64,000 nucleotides of DNA from Streptomyces sp. NBC_00239 (GCF_036194065.1 NZ_CP108095.1:1612001-1676000), one strand, 5' to 3'; shown: positions 24,402-34,229, counted from the first letter of the stretch. A program made the numbers and translations. The notes: generated from the letters alone by a model not told the origin.

Positions 24402-24728
24402 TCAGGGGATGTCGCGGCTCGTATCGTCGTCGGAGACGGCGCGCAGCCGCCGTCCCCGTGCAGGAGGCTCGACCGGAGGCATCCAGGTAAGGGCCTCGGC
24501 GACTGGCCGGGGGAGGTACCCGTATTGCACCGCCTCCGCGTCCTCGGCGAGATAGACGACCGGTCGCCCGTCCTGGTCCGCGCCCACGGTCACGGTGCCC
24601 ATCTTGTGGGCCATGGGAAAGAAAGGGTTGATCGCGAGCCGAACGCGGGCGGCAGGGTCCGCCGCGGACAGGTGTTCCATCAGGTCAGCGACGGTCATCT
24701 CGGCGCCGGGCTCGGGCTGGGGGGCCAC
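24402..24728 (-). CDS. hypothetical protein of the DUF317 operon
   Basis: 108 aa from GTG 24728, with GAGGAG 4 nt upstream; an internal ATG at 24698 is the alternative. Contains TVADLMEHLSAADPAARVRLAINP, a pattern seen in small proteins that tag along with plasmid genes. Same transcript as the downstream DUF317 gene. Confidence 0.65.
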   Translation of the reverse strand: MAPQPEPGAEMTVADLMEHLSAADPAARVRLAINPFFPMAHKMGTVTVGADQDGRPVVYLAEDAEAVQYGYLPRPVAEALTWMPPVEPPARGRRLRAVSDDDTSRDIP

Positions 24729-24864
24729 GGTTCTCCTCACGGGTGGAAAGCGTTGTGGTGGGTGCGGATGTGCGCCGCGCGACCTCCGGGAACGGACCAC
24801 GGAGGGACGGGCGAGCCGCTGAAGGACGGGAGGCGGCGGTCCCGGCCTCAAGGCGGCGTTGGCA

Positions 24865-25230
24865 CTACTGCCGCCGAGCGGTGGCGAGCACCTCGGAAAC
24901 GGTAGCCGCCACGAGCCGTGACGGAGTTTGTGGATCGAAGACGACACGGTAGCCGGGAACCTTGGCGGTGCCGGTGACGGCCAGGACCCAGCCCTCGTCC
25001 TCGGCTCCGGGCCGGCCGTCGGGAAACCAGCCGAGATAGAGCCTGCCATCGGCCGAGGAGATATGGGTGTCGGCCCGGTCGTCGACGATGAGGGTGAAGT
25101 CGCCGTTCGCCTCGGGGAAGCAGTCGATGACTTCTGTCGGCTGACCGGGCCCCAGAAGCCAGCTATGCAAGCGCAACTTCTCGATCGTGGTGCGAAATCC
25201 GGCGTTCGACAGCTCCACGGTCACAAGCAT
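24865..25230 (-). CDS. short DUF317-like protein
   Basis: 121 aa. The second half (GRLYLGWFPDGRPG...WVLAVTGTAKVPGYRVVFDPQTPSRLVAATVSEVL) matches one DUF317 repeat. The start is ATG 25230, or GTG 25224 with better spacing from GAGAGG. Single-domain version of the neighbouring family. Confidence 0.6.
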   Translation of the reverse strand: MLVTVELSNAGFRTTIEKLRLHSWLLGPGQPTEVIDCFPEANGDFTLIVDDRADTHISSADGRLYLGWFPDGRPGAEDEGWVLAVTGTAKVPGYRVVFDPQTPSRLVAATVSEVLATARRQ

Positions 25231-25478
25231 CACCTCTCTGACCTGGGAAAACCCCGAGTCGGGGGAAGGTCGTCTAGGTTGACATGCGCTGCAACGTTGC
25301 ACCAGTCCTTGCGGGATCTTTCCTGTCTGCCACCGGCGAACTCGACCTTGGGGCGGTGCACTCGTCCGGTTTCGGGCACGGCCCACCTCGGCCGTCGCGC
25401 CCTGAGCGATGCCCCAGCACGGCCGAAGGAGTGCGGGGCCGCTGACAAGAAGGGAGGTTTGAGGAAGGATCGGGCGAT

Positions 25479-27194
25479 GTGACGCAGGTACAGGCAACAG
25501 TCCTGAAGAAGTTGGACAGCGCGAGCAACCCGTTCACCTCCTACCAGGAGATGGTCACCGCTCTGGCGGCTGCCGTCGGCGAGGCGGGGCGCACCGAGGC
25601 TGAGGTGGATCACCTGCATGCGCTGTGCGCGGCGATGCTCTTCTTCCACCAGCCCGACGGTGCACTGAAGGGCTCCTACCAGGGGCCGGGGCCTGAGCCC
25701 TGGCCGACCGCAGCGAACCAGCTTCCTCCCCAGGTCCACGCTGTCTGGACCGCGTACGCGGACACGGCTGGCCATCCGATGGTGCGCGCCCGCCTGCACC
25801 ACCTTCTATGGGAGGCCCGACACGGAGGCCGTCCCATCGACCACGTGTCGGCGGCCATCGCCAGCTACCGCGAGGCCGTCCCCGTGCTCCTGGCCGATAT
25901 AGGGGACCGCGCCGTCAGTGCTCGGTGCGAGGCGGTCGATGCCCTGCTAGCCGCGCACGAGCTTGCCGCCAGGCTCCGCCAGCCGCAGCTGGCGGATGTC
26001 ACCACCGAGATGATCGGGCTCGCCGACACTGCCCTCGACTGGCCGGAGCCCTCCCCAGGCATCGTCCACGCTGCGATCGAGCCCCTCTTGGCGGACAAGA
26101 ACCTTCACCAGCTCATCCGCCCCGTGCTGGAGCGTGCCGTCGACCGCTTCCGCGCGGACTCCCATAACCACATCGGATCCCTGCAGATGATGCGTCGCAT
26201 CGAGCCCGATCCTGCCGACCAGCAGCAGATCGAGCAGCGGATCCTCGCTGCCTACACCGACCACGCCGAGCAGCTCGACGGGCTCCCCAAGCTGATGCGA
26301 CTCGAAGAAGCCGCCGTGTTCGCACGCGACCACGGGTTGACCGATGCCTTGGACGAGATCCGGCGTACCCAGCAGAAGCTCCGTCCCGAGGACCTGGGCC
26401 TGACCCGAACGATCACTCCGTTCCAGTTCCCGACGGCGCTGGTCGACGCCGCACGCGCGGCCATCGACTCCGCTGCCGACCTCCCTGCAGCTCTGCGGAC
26501 CATCGCCACCGCGGTCCCCGTCCTGGCAGACCCGATCGACGCCGAGCAGCACGGACTGCTTCGCTTGCCGACGGCACACCTGAACTTGAACGGCCCGGTG
26601 GTCACCGCGTTCTCGGAGGAGGGCATCGCCGCGGGGACCGGCCGGACCGATGCCCACGTCTTCTCCCTGGGCATCCACGGCGTCCTCATCGAGGCCCAGC
26701 TCGACCAGCTCCACGAACGGTTCGCCCCTACCGAGGAACAGCTGCTCGACCAGCTATCCAACCCGCCGCTCGCGCCGGCCACCCGCATGCGAGGACTGGC
26801 CCGCGCCCTGCGCGCCTTCTGGGAGCACGAGGACGACATCGCGATCACCCTGGCCCTCCCTCGCGTCGAGGGCCTGCTGCGTCGCCGGATTCAGGCCGCC
26901 GACGTCGCCTTCATCCAGCACCACCAGGGCGACCGGCCGGGCCAGGTCAGCCAACTCGGGTCCCTCATCACGGACATGGGCAAGGCCGGATACCCCGAGC
27001 CCTGGCCGACGGTCTTCCGGACGCTCGTTGGTGGACCCACCGACGGCATGAACCTGCGCAACAACGTTCTCCACGACCTGGTGGACACCCCACCCCGCCA
27101 CCACATTGCCCTGGTGATCCAGGCTGCGCTCTCCTTGCTCTTCGTGCCGCTGGAGGACCCTGCTAACTCTGGCGCCCCGGCCGCAGACGACTGA
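25479..27194 (+). CDS. large helical protein with C-terminal HEPN-like RNxxxH motif
   Basis: 571 aa, GTG start. Almost entirely helical, with a final domain containing MNLRNNVLHDLVDTPPRHHIALVIQAALSLL; R-N-N-V-L-H (about residues 527-532) has the Rx4-6H spacing of HEPN ribonuclease folds. The whole resembles the DUF7380/DUF4209-type architecture sometimes linked to abortive infection. It stands alone between opposing genes, fitting an accessory defence gene, but no activity can be claimed. Confidence 0.55.
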   Translation: MTQVQATVLKKLDSASNPFTSYQEMVTALAAAVGEAGRTEAEVDHLHALCAAMLFFHQPDGALKGSYQGPGPEPWPTAANQLPPQVHAVWTAYADTAGHPMVRARLHHLLWEARHGGRPIDHVSAAIASYREAVPVLLADIGDRAVSARCEAVDALLAAHELAARLRQPQLADVTTEMIGLADTALDWPEPSPGIVHAAIEPLLADKNLHQLIRPVLERAVDRFRADSHNHIGSLQMMRRIEPDPADQQQIEQRILAAYTDHAEQLDGLPKLMRLEEAAVFARDHGLTDALDEIRRTQQKLRPEDLGLTRTITPFQFPTALVDAARAAIDSAADLPAALRTIATAVPVLADPIDAEQHGLLRLPTAHLNLNGPVVTAFSEEGIAAGTGRTDAHVFSLGIHGVLIEAQLDQLHERFAPTEEQLLDQLSNPPLAPATRMRGLARALRAFWEHEDDIAITLALPRVEGLLRRRIQAADVAFIQHHQGDRPGQVSQLGSLITDMGKAGYPEPWPTVFRTLVGGPTDGMNLRNNVLHDLVDTPPRHHIALVIQAALSLLFVPLEDPANSGAPAADD

Positions 27195-27296
27195 ATACTC
27201 CCGAAGCACGAGCAGCCGTGCCCCTATAGACGATGCTCAACTGGCGGCGACGTTGCTGGCAGCACCACACCGGCCACAGGGGCGAAACGCAGTCGA

Positions 27297-27323
27297 CCCC
27301 GGGAACCTGTCTGGTTCCCGGGG
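27297..27323. terminator. terminator between convergent genes
   Basis: Perfect 11-bp stem CCCCGGGAACC/GGTTCCCGGGG with loop TGTCT, between the rightward HEPN-like gene and the leftward surface-protein gene. Confidence 0.75.
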
Positions 27324-27338
27324 CCGGTGGTGGTGAGG

Positions 27339-28386
27339 TCAGTTGTCGTCGGTACGCCGGTGCTGGCCGGTGCCGGTGTCGCTCTCGTCGTTCTTACGGC
27401 GGCGGGCGGCGTAGACGGCGCCGCCTCCGGCGGCGAGGAGAAGGCCGCCGGCTGCCAGGAGCCACCCGTTGGTGCTGTCGGCGCCGGTGTGGGCGAGGAA
27501 GCCTTCGGGCTTGACGTCAGGTGCGGTGGGGGTCGCGGTAGCGGTGCCGATCTCCGGGCTGCTGGAGGGGGATGCCGCATCGGTCGGCTCCCCGGTGCCG
27601 GTCGAGGGCGACCCGGTCGGCGTGGGCTGGGAGGTGGGATCGCCGGTGGGCTTGGCCGTCGGCTTCCCCGTCGGTTCCTCGGTGGGCTTGGCCGTGGCCG
27701 CGTTCGTGAAGGCCGCGGTGGTCTCGGCTCCGGGCTTGGCCGTGATCTCCACCGGGGTGGTCTCCAGTCGGTAGCCGTCCGGGGCCCTGGTCTCGGTGGC
27801 GGTGTAGGCGCTGCCGGTCTTCTTTCCGACGGGCAGGGGGGCCTTGGCGGTTCCGTCCGGGCCGGTGGTGAGGGTAAAGGCGCCCTTGTCGTCCTTGGCG
27901 TCCTTCGGGGCGATGTTGACGATGGCTCCGGCCAGGCCCTTGCCTGTGGCCTTGTCGGTGACCTTGAGGGTGAGGCCGGCGGACTTGTACGGGTCGGTGA
28001 TCGCCAGGACCTTGGGCTCGCCGGGGGCGACGACAACGTCCTGGTCGGGGACGGTGCCCAGCAGCGGGCTGCCGGAATCGGTCTCCTTGAGGCGTACGAC
28101 GCCAGGGGTGAGGTCGGAGAAGGCCAGGGTGCCGTCGGCGCCGGTCTTGCCCTCGGCGAGCGTCTTACCCGCGGAGTCAAGCAGCTGGAAGGCGGCTCCG
28201 GGGGCGGGCTGGCCTTCGGGGTCCGTCTTGGCGATGCGCAGTCCGGCCTTGTCCGTCGGCGCGGGGTCGCCTTGATCCTTGGGGGCTTCGGTGGACGGGG
28301 AGGGGGCTGCGGTGGCGGTGGTGGCCGGTCAGGGCGACGGCGGCGGTCACGGCGAGCGCGGTGAAAAGGAAGGGGCGGTGCTTCAT
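27339..28386 (-). pseudogene. LAHTG-anchored SpaA/CnaB-type surface protein, frameshifted
   Basis: The ATG at 28386 opens a clear signal peptide (MKHRPFLFTALAVTAAVALTG), but the mature protein continues in another frame after about 28315-28335, where a single base seems inserted. The mature part has two CnaB/SpaA-like domains (AGLRIAKTDPEGQPAPGAAFQLLD..., AGLTLKVTDKATGKGLAGAIVNI...), a Thr/Pro stalk, LAHTG, a membrane segment and RRRK, the layout of a class E sortase substrate. Either a true inactivation, phase variation, or a sequencing error. It is downstream of an intact paralogue. Confidence 0.75.
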
Positions 28387-28466
28387 CAGGGGTGCTCCGG
28401 GCGGGATCGTGCGGTGCGGGACGGTGTGGCACGGGCTCCGAAAGCGGGGCCCGGCAGCGCGGGGGG

Positions 28467-30155
28467 TCAGCTGGGGGCGTCGCCCGTACGGCGGCGGCGG
28501 TTGATCAGGTAGAGACCGCCGCCTGCGGCGAGCAGGGCGGTGGCTCCGCCGGCCAGCCAGGCGGTGGCGTCGGCGCCGGTGTGAGCGAGGGATCCAGGCG
28601 GCGTCGTCGGCGGGGTGGTGGCCGAGGGTGTCGCGGGCGGGGTGCTCGGGCTCGGCGGCGTGGTCGCGGTGGGCTTGTCGGCGAGGGTGACGGTGACGTC
28701 GGCTCCGGGTCGGGCGGTGAACGCGACCGGTGAGGCGTCGAGTTGGTAGCCCTCGGGGGCCTTGGTCTCGCCGGCCCAGTAGCGGGTGCCCGCCTTGAGC
28801 GTGACGTCGAGGGAGACGGTCGCGGTGCCGTCGGTCCCGGTGGTGACGCTGGTGATCACCTTGCCGGGGGTGTGCTTGCCGGTCTTGTCCGTATCATCGG
28901 CGCGGATGGCGATGACCGCGCCCGGCAGGGTCTTGCCGGTGTTCTTGTCGGTCTTCTTCACCGACAGGCGGGCCTTCTTGAGCGGGTCGACGAGGTCGAG
29001 GGCGTTGGCCTGAGCTGTGCGTCCGGCGGTGATCGTGATGGTCTGCTCGGCGATCAGGTCGTGGACGGGGCTGCCGGAGGAGGTCTCGCGCAGCCGGTAG
29101 GTGCCGGCGGGGAGCTTGTCGAAGACGAGGTTGCCCTGTTCGTCCGTCTTGCCTGCGGCGACCTGCTTGCCGTCGGAGTCGAGGAGCTGGAACGCTGCGC
29201 CGACCAGGCGGGTGCCTTCGGGGTCCTTCTTGCGGATCGTCACGCCGCCGGTGGCCTCGCCGACGGTGATGGCGGCGGAGTCCTTGACGCTGGTGGTGCC
29301 CCCGGCGAGCAGCATCCGCTGGGCGGCCGGGTTCTTGGGCGTGAGGACCTGTAGTCCGATGGCGGGCAGCCCCTCGGCTGTCGCGGTGACGCTGGCGGTC
29401 CCGGGCTTCTCGGCGGTGAACTCCCAGGCGCCCGTGCCGTTGTCGTTGGTTGTGACCTTGCCGGAGGCGGTGCCTGAGCCTGACTCGGCGAGCGTGACGG
29501 CGACCTTCGGTACCGGCGTTCCGGCGGTGGTGGTGACCTTCACCGCGACGGTGACCTTCGTCCCGGTGGTGGTGGTCTTCACCGACGGCGTGATCTGGAG
29601 GGTGTAGGGGCCCGCGAGCTTCTTGGCCTCGGCGACGTAGCCCTGGGCGAGGGTGCGGGCGGTCGGGGAGACGACCGGGTACGCCAGGCGCTGCTTGCCG
29701 CGGTCGCCGTCGAGGGCGTAGGTGCCGCCGGCCAGGTACTCGTACACCACGGCGTCGACCGCGGCGGCCTGGGCGTTGTCGCGGGTCTGCCCGTACTTGC
29801 CGATCACATAGGCGGCCTGTGCCAGGTTCTCCTTGGTGACGGGCTTCCCGGTCACCGACGACGTCCAGGACGGGACCGGCTGCGGCTCGCCGTAGCCTCC
29901 GGCGTCGGCCGGGCCCTTGCGTTCAGGGTCGGCGCAGTAGGTCTCGGTGTCGCCGTGGACGGCCGGTCCGGGCGGGCCGTAGGCACCGATGTGGCTGGAG
30001 GCGGCGTGTCCCTCGGAGTCGGGGATGGTGTAGCCGGGGCCCAGCACCACGGAGGCTTCCGGGGCGGCCATGGCCGTCGCGGGCAGCAGGGTGCCTGCCG
30101 CGAGGGCGGCGACGGCGACGGCCAGGTGGGCGGGGTGGGCGGGGCGAAGGCGCAT
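28467..30155 (-). CDS. thioester/CnaB surface adhesin with LAHTG sorting signal
   Basis: 562 aa from ATG 30155: signal peptide (residues 1-30), an N-terminal domain with YCADPERKG and DNAQAAAVDAVVYEY that resembles a Cys-Gln thioester domain, a bacterial Ig-like domain (about 200-290), two CnaB/SpaA isopeptide-type domains (about 300-490), a Pro/Thr stalk, LAHTG, a membrane segment and RRRR. Such proteins are covalently anchored to peptidoglycan by sortase and adhere to surfaces or other cells. No sortase is in the window. The frame is open upstream to 30743 without a stop. Confidence 0.85.
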   Translation of the reverse strand: MRLRPAHPAHLAVAVAALAAGTLLPATAMAAPEASVVLGPGYTIPDSEGHAASSHIGAYGPPGPAVHGDTETYCADPERKGPADAGGYGEPQPVPSWTSSVTGKPVTKENLAQAAYVIGKYGQTRDNAQAAAVDAVVYEYLAGGTYALDGDRGKQRLAYPVVSPTARTLAQGYVAEAKKLAGPYTLQITPSVKTTTTGTKVTVAVKVTTTAGTPVPKVAVTLAESGSGTASGKVTTNDNGTGAWEFTAEKPGTASVTATAEGLPAIGLQVLTPKNPAAQRMLLAGGTTSVKDSAAITVGEATGGVTIRKKDPEGTRLVGAAFQLLDSDGKQVAAGKTDEQGNLVFDKLPAGTYRLRETSSGSPVHDLIAEQTITITAGRTAQANALDLVDPLKKARLSVKKTDKNTGKTLPGAVIAIRADDTDKTGKHTPGKVITSVTTGTDGTATVSLDVTLKAGTRYWAGETKAPEGYQLDASPVAFTARPGADVTVTLADKPTATTPPSPSTPPATPSATTPPTTPPGSLAHTGADATAWLAGGATALLAAGGGLYLINRRRRTGDAPS

Positions 30156-30743
30156 AAGGAGGAGAGGGTCCTGTCGGTGGAGAGGGGAAGTCGGGTGCGG
30201 GCGGCGGTGAGTCAGTAGGCGCGATGGGCCAATGACGGCCGAGGGGCGGGGCTTTACGGCAGGAGGGTGGTCACCGCGCCCGGGCGGCAGAGGTCCGAAC
30301 TTGCCGGGATGCGGCGGCGGGGGCTGGCTGGTCCGTACCGGTGGAGCGCCGGGGATCCACAGGCGTACGTACTGGTCGATCGCGGCCCGCAGCCGGGTAA
30401 CGCCGATGCCGACCCACGGGGGGTGCTCGCTGTGGTTCCAGTCGTTGAAGGTGCCGTACTCGCCCTGGCCGGGCTTGTGTCCGAGGCGCCGGTCTCGGGT
30501 GTCGAAGGCACCGTGGTCGGCGAAGCGCAGCACGGCGGTGTCGATCGGTCCTTTGTCGAGGTGCACGATCTGCAGTCGCAGCCCGTCGTAGCGGTCGGCG
30601 TAGATCGTGGGGGCGAAGTCGATGCGGAGCCGCAGCGGGAGGTCTGGGGCGGGGGCGGCGTAGTAGGCATGGCCGACGACGGCGGCCTCGGGGTAGGGCA
30701 GCGTGAGGTGGTCGGCGAAGAACTGTTCGGTGAACAGGGCCAA
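30156..30743 (-). CDS. hypothetical protein in frame with the adhesin (no stop of its own)
   Basis: A TTG at 30743 preceded by GAGGAAC opens a protein-like sequence (LFTEQFFADHLTLPYPEAAVVGHAYY... WNHSEHPPWVGIGVTRLRAAIDQYVRLWIPG) of about 140 residues, then a Pro-rich tail that reads without a stop into the adhesin start at 30155. The true end cannot be set; a lost stop codon or frameshift is likely, since a signal peptide would otherwise lie in the middle of a 758-aa protein. Unknown family; adjacent to a DUF317 gene. Confidence 0.5.
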
Positions 30744-30762
30744 AGGGGTTCCTCGTTGTCGG

Positions 30763-31617
30763 TCAGCGGCGTACAGCGCCGCGGGCGGGAAGGGCAGCGG
30801 AGGGGGTGGTGGCGGTGCTCCAGCGCGGCACGCTGCCGACCGCGACGGGCGGGCGGACCCCGATGCGGGGGCGGAGATCGCGGGGAGTCGGCACCGGAGG
30901 GCGGGGCGGTACGACGGGCGTGAGCTGCGCGAGGGCGGCGAGCTGACGGTCGAGGCCCTGCTGCCAGCGAGCCACGGGAGTTGTGTCGGTGAACGCCTCC
31001 GCGGTGGCCGCGATGAGGTGGGAGGGCGTACGGGAGCTGAACGTGATCTCCGCGCGGGTGCCCCAGCCGGGAGGGCCGGCCCACAGTTCCGTCCCGTCCG
31101 GCAGGTCGCGGCGGGAGCGGTTGATGTAGACACCCGCGTTGCTGTCGGGGGCGGTCAGCTCCACGGTGCCGACCTCGGCGCCCGTGCGCTGCCAGCCGGC
31201 GGCGACCAGCGGTGCCAGGCTGTCGGCCCAGTACGCCGACGGGGCCGCGAGGAAGCGGTCCTGGCCGTCGGCCCAGTCCCGGGCGAGGGCGGTGGTGAGG
31301 GCGGCGACGAGCTCGGGCGGGGTGTTCTGGTTGACGATCGCGGTCCACTGCGGTCCGGAGACCGCGTCGGGCGCGGCGCTGATCGTCCACAGGTCGTAGT
31401 CGTCTCCGGCCCAGCCGATCCGGATGCGGTGGTCCGGGCTGGTTACGACGAGCTGGTGCGGGCCCTCGTCGAGGTGATGGTGGGGCCAATGCTTGACGGG
31501 GGCGAAGCCGGCATCGCCGTAGCCGGGCGATCCGGCGAGGTAGCGGGGGGTGACGTAGACGTCGCCGTCCACGGTGGCGGCGGCCTGGGGGGCGGATGAA
31601 GGCAAGGGCGTCTCCAC
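30763..31617 (-). CDS. DUF317 family protein
   Basis: 284 aa, GTG start. Two DUF317 repeats: VTPRYLAGSPGYGDAGF ... WTAIVNQNTPPELVAALTTAL and LVAAGWQRTGAEVGTVELTAPDSNAGVYI ... AEITFSSRTPSHLIAATAEAF, then a Pro-rich tail. Function unknown; one of four DUF317 genes in this window. Confidence 0.8.
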   Translation of the reverse strand: METPLPSSAPQAAATVDGDVYVTPRYLAGSPGYGDAGFAPVKHWPHHHLDEGPHQLVVTSPDHRIRIGWAGDDYDLWTISAAPDAVSGPQWTAIVNQNTPPELVAALTTALARDWADGQDRFLAAPSAYWADSLAPLVAAGWQRTGAEVGTVELTAPDSNAGVYINRSRRDLPDGTELWAGPPGWGTRAEITFSSRTPSHLIAATAEAFTDTTPVARWQQGLDRQLAALAQLTPVVPPRPPVPTPRDLRPRIGVRPPVAVGSVPRWSTATTPSAALPARGAVRR

Positions 31618-31634
31618 GAACGAAGGGGGTGCGG

Positions 31635-32843
31635 TCAGAGCGTGGCGGTCAGGGCAGCCGGGGCGGCGAGGGCCGGCCGGGGAGGGAGCGCGGAGGGCAA
31701 CACTGTGTCCAGCCTCCGGATGGCGGCGAGGTCGGCGAGGACCTCGCGCTTGGCACGGGCGCGCAAGGCCGGGGTGAAGGTGTCCGGCTCGAGCCTTCCG
31801 TCCGCGGTGGCGTACGGGCGAAGCCGGGCCAGGATGCGGGCGGCGGCGGCAGGCTGCGCGGCGACGAGGCGGTCGAGGGCCGCGTCGATGGCCTGGCGCC
31901 GTAGATCGTGGCCGGGGGCGGCGCGGCGCCGGTCGGTCACCGTGATCGCGTACTGGTGGATCAGGCGGTTGTGTTCGGCTCGGCGCTGCCAGGCCGCGAC
32001 CAGGAACCGGCGCGCGTTGAGGACCTTGAAGGCGTCGGGTTCGGGGATATCGGCGAACCCGTTGGGCAGGGAGCCCAGGGCCGAGGAGCTGGAGGCGCGG
32101 GCCACCGGCACGGTCAGGCTGGTCAGTTCCTCCAGTGCCGTGTTCCAGCGCCGCTGCAGCAGCGGGTGGCGCAGCGCCGGATCGCGGTCGTTCTGATTGC
32201 GGGCGTCATCGGCGACAGCGCTGCGGAAGGCCACGGCTCCCATGGACAGCAGGCGGTCGACCTCCGCTGTGCGGGGCGCGGGGAGGTAGCCATCGGCCCA
32301 GCCTTCCTCGACGGTGTCGAAGATGTCCTTGGCCAGCGGGCGCGCGGGCAGCCCTGCGGCGGCGTGAGCCTGGGCGAGGAGCTGGGCGAAGAGGACGGGA
32401 TACGCCTGCGAGAGCCATCCCCGGGTCGTGGTGACCGTGTCCGTCGAAGGAGTCTCCTCGGATTCGCGCGTGCGGTCTTCGGACCGGCGCAGCGCGGCGG
32501 TTTCCCGGTGGACTTGGTGGCGGGCGGTACGGACCTGCCTCAGCTGGCGGGCGGTGCGGGTGGTGCGCGGGTCCTGGTGGTAGGTCATCCGCTCGACGGC
32601 GACCTGGAGGTCGCCCTCGGCGAAGGTGAGGGCGTCACGCAGTTCGTGCAGGCGAGTGGGAGCGTGGAGCAGGTCGTGTTGGGCGGGGCGGAGGTGGCCG
32701 CTGGCATCGGCTATCGCGGCCGTCACCAGGTGCTCGAAGCGCTCCTGCAGGTAGTGGGCGAACGCCTCGTCGTCGAGGGCGGCCACTTCGCGCAGGCGGA
32801 GGCGAAGGTGCTGCGGCTGGGTGGAGTCGGTGGGCTCGGGCAT
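31635..32843 (-). CDS. hypothetical helical protein
   Basis: 402 aa, ATG with AGGA about 7 nt upstream. Predominantly charged helices with coiled-coil character around residues 60-115 (ALTFAEGDLQVAVERMTYHQDPRTTRTARQLRQVRTARHQ). No family recognised. It lies between DUF317 and MFS genes in a run of leftward genes, 17 nt upstream of the DUF317 gene. Confidence 0.65.
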   Translation of the reverse strand: MPEPTDSTQPQHLRLRLREVAALDDEAFAHYLQERFEHLVTAAIADASGHLRPAQHDLLHAPTRLHELRDALTFAEGDLQVAVERMTYHQDPRTTRTARQLRQVRTARHQVHRETAALRRSEDRTRESEETPSTDTVTTTRGWLSQAYPVLFAQLLAQAHAAAGLPARPLAKDIFDTVEEGWADGYLPAPRTAEVDRLLSMGAVAFRSAVADDARNQNDRDPALRHPLLQRRWNTALEELTSLTVPVARASSSSALGSLPNGFADIPEPDAFKVLNARRFLVAAWQRRAEHNRLIHQYAITVTDRRRAAPGHDLRRQAIDAALDRLVAAQPAAAARILARLRPYATADGRLEPDTFTPALRARAKREVLADLAAIRRLDTVLPSALPPRPALAAPAALTATL

Positions 32844-32881
32844 GGTGGTCCTGTTCGGGATGGCAGACGGGGTGGGAGAGA

Positions 32882-34147
32882 TCAGGCGGGGAGCGGGCGG
32901 CGGGTGGCCGGATGGGTGCGGAGTTTCGCGAAGGCCACGGCCAGGCCGACGGCCTGCAGGACGGCGCAGGCGGTGATGGCGTGGCCGAGCAGGTCCGGTG
33001 GTGTGAGCGCGACCAGGGCTCCGGCGAGGGGGAACGGCGCGAGGAGCAGCAGGATGATCAGCGAGAGGGTGCTGCCGAACACCTCGGCCGGGACGAGGTG
33101 GGCGCGCAGGGTGCGCAGCACCACGGTCATGCCCGCTTCGCCGGCCATCAGCAGCGCCACCAGGACCAGGAAGACGGTGTAGGTGTCGGCGGCTGCCAGA
33201 GCCAGGCAGGCCAGGGAGGCGAGGGCGGCTGCGGCAGCTCCGACCGGCCACAGGCCGGCGCGGTCGATCGCGAAGCGGGCGAGGGTGACCATGGCCAGGG
33301 AGGCGATGGCGGCGGCAGACCAGACGAGGCCGACCTGGCTGCTCGTGCCACCGAGTTGCTTGATGACCAGGACGGGGCCGGCGGCCTGCACGAGGCCGAT
33401 CGCGCAGTTGGACAGCACCAGCCCGACGCACAACCACCCCAGGGCGGGGAGCGACCGCAGGGTCCGCCATCCGATCTTGAGGCCCTGGGCGACGGGGACC
33501 GGGGCCTCTTGGGGCCAGACGGGACGCTGACGGGGGGCCAGGGCCGCGCCGAGCAGGGAGCAGGCGGCGATGATCAGGAGCATGCCGGTGGCGCCGCTGT
33601 ACTGGAGCAGCACGCCGGCCAGGGCCGGGCCGGCCAGGGTGGCGCCCTGGTCGATGCCCAGCAGGACGGCCTGGACGCGGTGGGCATGGCCTCCGGCGTC
33701 CCGGCTCGCGGCGCCGCCCGCGGTTTCGGCCGCGATGTAGGAGAACTCGGTGAGGACGCCTGTCGTGGCGGCCAGTGTCATGACTGCGATCACGGCGCTC
33801 GTTCCCTCGCCCACGGAGGGCAGGACTGCGGCTGCGGCGAGGACGACCGCAGCGCGCAGGACCGAGGCGATGCGAAGGACCCGGGTGCTGCCGAACCGGT
33901 CCACGGCGGCGCCCGCGAGGGCGAACGCGCCGAGGCGGGGAACCCATTCGAGCATGAAGGCCAAGCCGGTCAGGGTGGCCGAGTCGGTGACGGCCAGGAC
34001 GAGCAGCGGGATGCCGTACGTGCTCATCGCGAAGGCGCCGGCATCGGCGGTGCGCGGGACGTAGACGCCGCGTACGGGTCCGAAGTCGGGAGTGCGGACA
34101 TGTCGGCCGGTGGGTGGCCGAAGGACGGCAGCGTGCTTGGGGGGCAT
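32882..34147 (-). CDS. MFS transporter
   Basis: 421 aa with about 12 hydrophobic segments and an MFS loop 2-3-like GAAVDRFGSTRVLR (about residues 82-95). It resembles actinobacterial drug-efflux MFS proteins (MFS_3/enterobactin-exporter-like). A second MFS gene of the same length follows upstream, possibly a tandem pair. The substrate is unknown; export of the lanthipeptide is conceivable but remote. Confidence 0.85.
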   Translation of the reverse strand: MPPKHAAVLRPPTGRHVRTPDFGPVRGVYVPRTADAGAFAMSTYGIPLLVLAVTDSATLTGLAFMLEWVPRLGAFALAGAAVDRFGSTRVLRIASVLRAAVVLAAAAVLPSVGEGTSAVIAVMTLAATTGVLTEFSYIAAETAGGAASRDAGGHAHRVQAVLLGIDQGATLAGPALAGVLLQYSGATGMLLIIAACSLLGAALAPRQRPVWPQEAPVPVAQGLKIGWRTLRSLPALGWLCVGLVLSNCAIGLVQAAGPVLVIKQLGGTSSQVGLVWSAAAIASLAMVTLARFAIDRAGLWPVGAAAAALASLACLALAAADTYTVFLVLVALLMAGEAGMTVVLRTLRAHLVPAEVFGSTLSLIILLLLAPFPLAGALVALTPPDLLGHAITACAVLQAVGLAVAFAKLRTHPATRRPLPA

Positions 34148-34229
34148 CGTCTTTCCGGGGTGGGGCGGATACGTTCGGGGAGCAGACCGGCTGGACGGTG
34201 ACGGCGGTCCGAGCGGGCGGCAACAGCGG

